DNA of 64,000 bases, taken from Holacanthus passer. Taxonomy: Eukaryota > Chordata > Actinopteri > Pomacanthidae. The translations under genes were made by a program, and so were the position numbers. Positions 58,701 to 64,000 of the stretch are shown piece after piece (position 1 is the first letter of the stretch; the number at the start of each line of letters is the position of its first letter). Under the pieces are notes generated by a model. That model searched no databases. It was not told the origin of the DNA and saw only the letters and a list, made by a program, of their open reading frames with translations. The stretch lies in contig JAFREQ010000153.1 in NCBI GenBank assembly GCA_025331565.1, forward strand, positions 186,001 to 250,000. The letters are read 5' to 3'.

Positions 58701-61700
58701 ATCTGTCTAATATCATATATCAGCAGTGTTGATCTGGTTTACTCTTTGTGTCTGCACCGTCTATCCCTGCATGTTGCATGTTTTCTATTCATTCGACTGA
58801 CATTGTTTTTTTCTGGGCCAATACTGATTAGTAGTAATAGAGGAGATATTTAGAACCAATACACATTTGCAGTTAAAATGAAATTCTCTGTGTCAAAATT
58901 TAGAATAACAAATAACTGCAGCACAAAACCTATTCTTAACACACCATTATGCTTCATTTATTACAGGAAAACGTGGTTTAAATTGTAGAAAAATAATATA
59001 TAAACAACATGTTATAGAAGGGAACCTGTCATTCAAAACTAGGTTTTAGTTCTCACAACTGCACATTGTCTATGCAGTCCATGTATGCATTTTAGCTTTA
59101 CATTAGTTGTGCTGGTGTCATTAGCTACACAGTGAAGCCATCCCTGCTCTGTGTTTTCCCCCTTCCTCCTGATTTCCCTGCTGGTAACTTTGCTGTATCT
59201 CCCCTGTGTGTCGTCCTTGTCAACCGTTCTGGTTTATGTTTGTGTCCCGATGCTGCTGCTTGTGGCCTCACACTCTCTGTCCTTCTTGTTTTTAATCGCT
59301 GCCTTGGTTTGACCTGCAGAGCTCTACCTTTCTCTAATTCCTTTAGGTAAGACCGACATGTTCTGCTAGAACAACCGAGAGTTCAATCACACGGTTGTGT
59401 GGCCTGAAATTTAAAAACGTTTAACTCATCATAGAGGTTAAGCTCTGCTATTTTTGCTATTGATATTTTGACTTTTGCTTTGTCCAAACTGCATTGACCT
59501 TTGGCATTTTTAGACTGAAAACTTTGCACCCTCTATTCTTTTATTCCCTTAATGTATATTTCCCCAGCACATATATATACTTAGCATGTTGTCCTTTGCT
59601 GTTACTTTAATTATTAATTGAAAGAATTGTTGATTTCCTATCTTGTTGCTTATATGTAGCATTTTAGCATCATTATGTGATTAACACTTAAACCACTGCT
59701 GGATCACATTATGACTCAAAACAGGAAGAGGACACGTTTTTTTTTTAATTGTGGTAACACTTTATTTTATGGTAATTCTGTAATTTCTTTGATTTCCTTG
59801 AAAGTTTCCTGGCAAGAAGTATAATCTCATTGTAGTCTGTGATATTTATTTGAATCTAGTTAGGTGTGTTGAGTTCAGAAGCAGATCAGAAGTTGTTCAG
59901 AAGTTGTTGGATTTCTAGATATATTTACTTGATTTACACTGACCTGCTGTGCACGAAAGAAAAGACCCTTCAGTTGTAACAGAACACTGCTTCTGTACTA
60001 ATATAAGTACCAAATTACATAGTTCTTAGGTTCAGAAATAAGTTACTTTCCAGTCATTTACAAAACTATGGGACCCATAAAATGAAGTGTTTCCAACATT
60101 GTTCTTCCTGAAATTTTGAGCATGTTCCAAGGACACAAAAACGGGCAAGACTGTAATTTTAAGAATTTAAATTGGCAACAAATATCATCTGTGTCTCGGT
60201 CCTTTGTTTACTGTAGTTACATACACACATCCAAAACTAGTAGTATTCATTTGATAATAATGTTCTACTGTTTAAAGTACATGGTGAATGACAAACGAGG
60301 AGCTAACTAATACAAACCAACACTTTAACTGTTGTATCAACTGCATTATTGCGTGCGAACGTCACTGCTTGCTAGCTTTATAACACTTGCCCTTCTGTCT
60401 CCTCTCTTTAACGCTTACAAAGTAGCAACTATTCCATTCGCCACTCGATAAGTATGCCTGCCATGAGGTAAAGTAACACACAGACCTGCTCACTGTATTC
60501 TGTCACTTGTGCTTCAGTTTAACTGTCAGTGTATTAACATTACCTTTACCTGTATTACTGTATTTACTCTTTATGTATGTTATTGTATCTGTTGATGTCA
60601 GTGCTTGTTATTATTCTGCTTTCCTGTCCACATTTCTTAACCATGTGATCTTTTAAGGTTGAGTGAAGGTTTAATTAAGTCCTGAGTGGACAAAGTATTT
60701 GGTACACTGTTGGTACAAGAGTTTTTTAAATCTGTTTTTACTTTTGTAGTCTGTTGCTGAAAACAATTTATAAAATGAATGAATGAATGTCTTCACATCT
60801 GGTCGACAAACCAAATTAACATGAATCGGCTAAAGAATCTCAATATTTACCAGCCTACGACGGCATGAAAATTAATTTTTGTTCATTTTGATTCATTATT
60901 TGCTTGTGATGTGTTAAACATGCCAAGCCCTTGTAGTGCTGCTGTGAACTGTTTAATTTACTTTTATGTCGTCTTCTGTATTTTATAATTTCAAAAGGTT
61001 GTGCTTCCCTGTGTCTCTTTCAGTTGACGCATTATCAGGAATTTTTATAATGAACTGAAATCATATCCACACTAAATAACATGTTGTGTCAGTATTAGAC
61101 AGGGAACCTGTTTAGTAAAGTATTAGTTTTGTTTTGGAGTTTACAGTTAGTCAGCCTTTTAATTATGGCCATGGTATCATTGCATGTAATCTTAATGTAA
61201 GTGCTTTTTGTGAATGTAACATTTTGTCTCTTGTGCAGGAACTCTGCAACCTTCAAGTCATTTGAGGATAAAATGGGGAACCTGAAGGTGAGCAGACAGT
61301 TAACAGTAGGGATCCATGATGTGGCTGATCCATGTTAAATACTGTTTCTTCAACCATTTTAATGTGAGAGTCAGTGTTTCCACTATCATGGCAAGGTGCC
61401 CATTCAGTTTTCAGTCTCATGTTTAGCCTCATCTTGCCTTAGCTTCAGCTTTAGTCCACTGAACACACTGTGTACCATAAAACCTGCTTAGATTCAGCAT
61501 GCAGTATGGTGTTAGGACGCGCTGATGGATTTTAAATGTGGTCAAAGTGGGTTTTCCCGACTAAACATCCACAGGAGACATAAAGTGTGATGAGTCACTA
61601 TGTGATTGCTGAAAATCAATAACACTCTGCTCTGTTTCCTCTCTTGCTCTCTCGCTCTCTCGCTCTCTCTCGTGTTTTCAGTACAAAGTTGTCGGCCCCA

Positions 61701-61884
61701 AAGGAAACGGAGAGACCGTCAGCTCCCCCACTGACACCACCCCCACTCAGGAGAACCCGCCATTCTGAACGCATCCCACCCATCCTCCTCCTCCTCGCTG
61801 CCACCTTCCTCACGACCTGAGACTGTACTGTTATCACCTCACATCGCAGAGTCACCCCTGACCCTTGACCCTCCGCCTCACTGA
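40551..61884 (+). CDS. tpd52l2: Tumor protein D54 (TPD52-like 2)
   Basis: Constitutive exons 40551-40569, 43979-44136, 45380-45528, 48222-48281, 57207-57308, 61239-61287 and 61681-61884 join in phase to give 246 residues. TPD54 is an abundant coiled-coil protein of small intracellular transport vesicles that binds TPD52-family partners and Rab-positive membranes. Seen: MDPASQDINLNSPNKGL (human MDSAGQDINLNSPNKGL), a coiled coil at about 45-90 (EAEELRTELTKVEEEINTLR), SYVRT-like YVRTTEKLGEWNERV, YKKTQETLSQAGQKTSAALS and RNSATFKSFEDKMG. Three in-phase cassettes lie at 54781-54828, 59320-59346 and 60423-60467. The last exon reads past the usual end. With one base fewer in the C run at 61739-61744 it would stop at 61766-61768 after ENPPF (207 residues; human about 206, ending DPAPF). 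The a/b teleost duplicate is not resolved. Confidence 0.93.
40570..43978 (+). other. tpd52l2 intron 1
   Basis: 3.4 kb. GTTAGC/GCTAAC motifs are dense in the first 80 bp. Elsewhere it is AT-rich with short frames only. It ends in a long C/T-rich tract from about 43860. Confidence 0.7.
40573..40645. promoter_or_regulatory. GTTAGC/GCTAAC motif cluster near the tpd52l2 start
   Basis: GTTAGC at 40582 and 40599, GCTAAC at 40640, plus related TAGCTAGC and AGCTTAGCT. Two more GTTAGC lie near 40995 and 41010. Same position relative to the first donor as in dnajc5. Confidence 0.4.
43979..44136 (+). CDS. tpd52l2: tpd52l2 exon 2
   Basis: 158 nt, acceptor CCCTTCCAG, donor AAG|GTACGA. It encodes DINLNSPNKGLVVDHSDSLS through TEEEAEELRTELTK, the acidic N-terminal part and the beginning of the coiled coil. 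Confidence 0.95.
44137..45379 (+). other. tpd52l2 intron 2
   Basis: 1.2 kb AT-rich sequence with nothing I can name. Confidence 0.8.
45380..45528 (+). CDS. tpd52l2: tpd52l2 exon 3 (coiled coil)
   Basis: 149 nt, acceptor TGTTTTAG, donor GC|GTATGT. It encodes VEEEINTLRQVLSAKERHAA, ELKRKLGLSPLNEFRQNL and TKSWQDVQTSNA. Confidence 0.95.
45529..48221 (+). other. tpd52l2 intron 3
   Basis: 2.7 kb AT-rich sequence. Short frames only, including a 119-residue one at 47583-47942 without recognisable features. Confidence 0.75.
48222..48281 (+). CDS. tpd52l2: tpd52l2 exon 4
   Basis: 60 nt, acceptor GTTTCTAG, donor CT|GTGAGT. It encodes (A)YVRTTEKLGEWNERVTSLE(L), matching AYVKTSEKLGEWNEKVTQSD of human. 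Confidence 0.95.
52109..52360 (+). mobile_element. Truncated hAT-like element (5' end)
   Basis: Begins CAGGGCTGCACGATTCTGG, a typical hAT terminus, followed by repeated CACGATTTTTTT and GATCACGATTCT motifs. No matching AATCGTGCAGCCCTG end was found nearby, so the right boundary is a guess. Confidence 0.5.
52717..52768. repeat. (TG)n microsatellite
   Basis: About 52 bp uninterrupted TG, sense orientation in tpd52l2 intron 4. Confidence 0.95.
53656..54107. mobile_element. Possible hAT/Charlie-like element
   Basis: The left end CAGTGGTTCTCAGCCTTTTG is a classical hAT-Charlie terminus, and GGAACCACTG at 54098-54107 could be the right end. The flanking octamers (gtttagat and agacaatg) do not match, so the boundaries are unproven. 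Confidence 0.35.
54781..54828 (+). CDS. tpd52l2: tpd52l2 cassette exon A (48 nt, inferred alternative)
   Basis: Acceptor TGTGTCTTCAG, donor GC|GTGAGT. 48 nt keeps the phase: between exon 4 (CT|) and 57207 (A|TAC) it inserts 16 residues, LYLSASATWDDIAHSEA before YKKTQ. Without it exon 4 joins directly as ELYKKTQ, the human arrangement. It has clean splice sites and no stop in the required frame. The alternative use is inferred. Confidence 0.75.
54829..57206 (+). other. tpd52l2 intron between cassette A and exon 5
   Basis: 2.4 kb. A GT tract lies at about 55452-55475. From about 56870 to 57206 it is almost pure C/T with TCC, CTT and TTCC motifs, ending in the acceptor of exon 5. Confidence 0.75.
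56870..57206 (+). repeat. Long polypyrimidine tract before tpd52l2 exon 5
   Basis: About 330 bp strongly biased to C and T on the sense strand. It produces long low-complexity frames in all three plus frames that are not genes. Confidence 0.85.
57207..57308 (+). CDS. tpd52l2: tpd52l2 exon 5
   Basis: 102 nt, acceptor CTCTCTGCAG after a very long C/T tract, donor AG|GTATGA. It encodes YKKTQETLSQAGQKTSAALS then TVGTVLSKRLGDM(R), nearly identical to human TPD54. Confidence 0.96.
59320..59346 (+). CDS. tpd52l2: tpd52l2 cassette microexon B (27 nt, inferred alternative)
   Basis: Acceptor TTGACCTGCAG, donor TTTAG|GTAAGA. 27 nt in phase inserts ALPFSNSFR after GDMR. Splice sites and frame are clean, and it sits just upstream of a cassette of a known family type. 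Confidence 0.6.
60423..60467 (+). CDS. tpd52l2: tpd52l2 cassette exon C (45 nt, SIRHSISMPAM)
   Basis: Acceptor ACGCTTACAAAG, donor ATGAG|GTAAAG. 45 nt in phase encodes SSNYSIRHSISMPAMR before NSATFKSF. As I recall it, human TPD52L1 has YSIRHSISMPAMRNSPTFKS at the same place, and alternative splicing of that exon controls 14-3-3 binding. The motif R-H-S-I-S-M-P fits the mode II 14-3-3 pattern. Confidence 0.85.
61239..61287 (+). CDS. tpd52l2: tpd52l2 exon 6
   Basis: 49 nt, acceptor CTTGTGCAG, donor AAG|GTGAGC. It encodes (R)NSATFKSFEDKMGNLK. Confidence 0.95.
61681..61884 (+). CDS. tpd52l2: tpd52l2 last coding exon, frame disturbed at a C6 run
   Basis: The acceptor CGTGTTTTCAG ends at 61680. 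The frame gives YKVVGPKGNGETVSSPTDTT, then as written runs on PHSGEPAILNASHP and further Ser/Pro-rich sequence to TGA at 61882-61884. The +1 reading after the C6 run gives PTQENPPF and TGA at 61766-61768, which looks like the human C-terminus. The exon is certain but its true stop is not. Confidence 0.75.
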
Positions 61885-64000
61885 TTTGCCACCGCTCATT
61901 TTGTCCCAAGGTCTGTAAACTCCAACAGGCGGAGGTGAAGGACTCGTGGGTTTGAGGTGGGACGAGCTTTCCCTGCCAGTCCCATCGCTGCTGGTCCCGC
62001 GGCCTCCATTCTTCTGCCTCGCTGTTGAGGAAAAGGAAAATGTTTTGTTGATGTCTAAACCTGAATAATTTACAGATCTTGCTTTGTTACATCTCCACCT
62101 CCTGCCTCTACTTCCTCCCCAGTCAGTTCCACACCCCTTTTAGTCCAAAATGTTGACACTCTAGTCTCCTGCACTCCTCAGACACCTTTTTTAAACAGAT
62201 TGTTACTGTTTCAGCAAATCACCTGGCTAACGAAATGGCTAAAAAGGCATTATAAGATGTCAGAATCTTAAACTAAATGAGGAATGACACATTTCATTGT
62301 GGGATTTGGGGTTTTATGAAGATACAGCTGCAGTGATGCATCATAAAGTAACCCTGCAGGTGCATTTTTGAGCCTTTGAGTTTAGGAACCAGGATACCTG
62401 CAGACTGAGGGTGGAGGAGCTTTTATAAGCACGATGGTGGTTTATATGCTACTTGAACCTACTAATTCTATCTCCTGGTTTCTGACTGCTATCATGTACT
62501 TAAATCACGCATTCACACTGTGAGCACACGCTTGTGTCACAACAGTATCCCCACCTTTTTCTCTTACTTGTACCCAGTTTGCTTCACAGCTCTGCGGTTG
62601 CCAGCAGTGTGAACTACACTCGCAGGTTAGAGGTTCGTGGTTAGACTGGGGGGGCTGGGGGGCAGAATCCAGCACATCTCATCCTTCTTAGACCCACTAC
62701 TGCTACATGCATGTGCATATCTCATCTCAGTTGTACTATACCAACCATACAAAGACGACCGAGGTCTCGTGTAACACCCCAGGATGTAAAAACAGAAAAA
62801 AACCTTAAACCATTTTGTATTAAAACTATTTTACACTGCTTTGCATAATGTTTTTACATAACTTTTATCAATATGTATAAATATATATGAATAACTATAT
62901 TGTCACTGATGCTGCTGTATGGTAGTAATCAGTCTTGGAGGTTTAAGAAACAGCGGGTGGAGGCTAAACAAACTTACAAAATGTGGAAAACAAAGAAACA
63001 CTGTGGGTCAGTTTCACAGGCATGAGTTATTGTCTGTCAGGAGTTTTTCTGTTTAAAGTGCATTTGTGGTCTAAAAAAATGTTCCCATGTTTGTGAAACT
63101 GACTCATTAATGAGCTGCAGTTGTTTTGTCCCCTTCTGGGCACAAGACTGATCAGACCAAGGCAAGAAGGAACATAATTGAATCGGTTTCATTAGAAAAA
63201 CTGGACATGTATTTGATCTCAGATGTGCTGCTGCTAACGCCGCCATTTGCAAGTCAAACTAAACCTCTCAAGGATTGAAAATGATTTGAAACCACTTTGA
63301 CTGTTTTTCTTTTTAGCTTGGTTTGGCTGCTGTTCTCTTCCTGTTGTTAACACACAGAAGTCAATGTGAGACAATGCTTTGCTTTGTACACTACCTGGTG
63401 AATGTCAACGCTTCTCTATCGGCCTTACTCACTTTAAATGATTCACCTGTTATAATTTAGTCGGTAGAAAAGATAGTTGTTTTCCTTTGTGTTCCTTTTT
63501 TTTTGTACAGACTGGTTTGATTGAAGGAAGGGGAGTTAGCATTAAAATATTTAGAGTCTGACGAGCCACAAAATGTGTCATGGAAAACATCTCGCTGCCA
63601 TAAGAGAAACTTTGCCAACGACCCCTTAATGCACACATGAATACACAAATGCACTCCTGTTAACACACTAAATGCTACTAAATGCCCAGATCGCACACAC
63701 ACACACACACGATGCATGAGGCCAAAATAACATAGACGTTTTATACAAAGCCACCGTTGCTCTTATCATCGTGCACCTATAGTGACATAGTGATAAAACA
63801 GAAACTACATGGCCTCTGAAACAGTGACAGTAAACCTGAGAGCACAGAGTTGTGCAGCACCGTCACTTTTCTGATGAACATGGAAAAAAGTTCTATACTC
63901 TCTTTTTTTTCTGCTAAACTTGTTGATACAAGAGCAAAATTGCCTCTGTTGGTTGTTAGAAAATGTTACACTACTGTTAGTGAAATTTCCCTGCCAAAAA
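61885..64000 (+). other. tpd52l2: tpd52l2 3' UTR
   Basis: About 2.1 kb to the window edge. It holds ATTAAA-type signals at about 62819 and 63541 and a CA tract at about 63695-63710, with no coding frame of interest. The polyadenylation site is not settled. Confidence 0.5.

Larger units (their letters stand above)
57309..61238 (+). other. tpd52l2 intron between exons 5 and 6, hosting cassettes B and C
   Basis: 3.9 kb. Apart from the two cassettes it is AT-rich without nameable repeats. Confidence 0.75.

Noticed and set aside
1..64000. A new defence, phage-like or CRISPR-type system
   Set aside because: The window is ordinary vertebrate genic DNA. No spaced repeats with unique spacers, no prokaryotic gene clusters, and no convincing tRNA or rRNA genes were seen by eye.

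Overview
This is nuclear DNA from a ray-finned (teleost) fish. The evidence is vertebrate exon/intron structure, AT-rich introns, many long GT microsatellites, fish-type non-autonomous transposons, and four genes whose encoded proteins I recognise. It is not bacterial or viral, and I saw no operons, CRISPR arrays, rRNA genes or convincing tRNA genes. All calls rest on reading exons, splice sites and reading phase by eye. No alignment or database search was run.

Layout, left to right. (1) On the minus strand, from beyond the left edge to about 2990, lies the 5' part of adrm1 (proteasomal ubiquitin receptor Rpn13): one untranslated exon and two coding exons. (2) On the plus strand, 4430-25090, lies dnajc5 (cysteine-string protein alpha). 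It has an untranslated first exon in a CpG-rich stretch, a 15.7 kb first intron full of transposon fragments, four coding exons (20419-22565) and a 3' UTR of about 2.5 kb. (3) On the plus strand, 28594 to about 38700, lies a MuRF-like TRIM gene, probably trim101. Its ten coding exons give RING, B-box 2, coiled coil, COS box, an acidic proline-rich linker and a C-terminal membrane segment. (4) On the plus strand, 40551 to beyond 61884, lies tpd52l2 (TPD54). It has seven constitutive coding exons and three in-phase cassette exons that I infer from the sequence. The rest of the window is 3' UTR.

The genes do not form a pathway. They cover proteasome targeting (adrm1), synaptic-vesicle chaperoning (dnajc5), muscle-type ubiquitin ligation (trim101) and small-vesicle trafficking (tpd52l2). 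In humans ADRM1, DNAJC5 and TPD52L2 all lie in the distal long arm of chromosome 20, so the block keeps old vertebrate linkage with local rearrangement and the TRIM gene in between.

Most notable observations: a C6 run in the last tpd52l2 exon that shifts the frame away from the usual family C-terminus; three phase-preserving tpd52l2 cassettes, one with a possible 14-3-3 motif; a MuRF-type TRIM protein with a membrane tail; Ser in dnajc5 at the position of human Leu116; microsatellites forming or touching splice and start signals; an intact 896 bp hAT-type element with a perfect 8 bp target duplication; and GTTAGC/GCTAAC clusters at the starts of three of the four genes.
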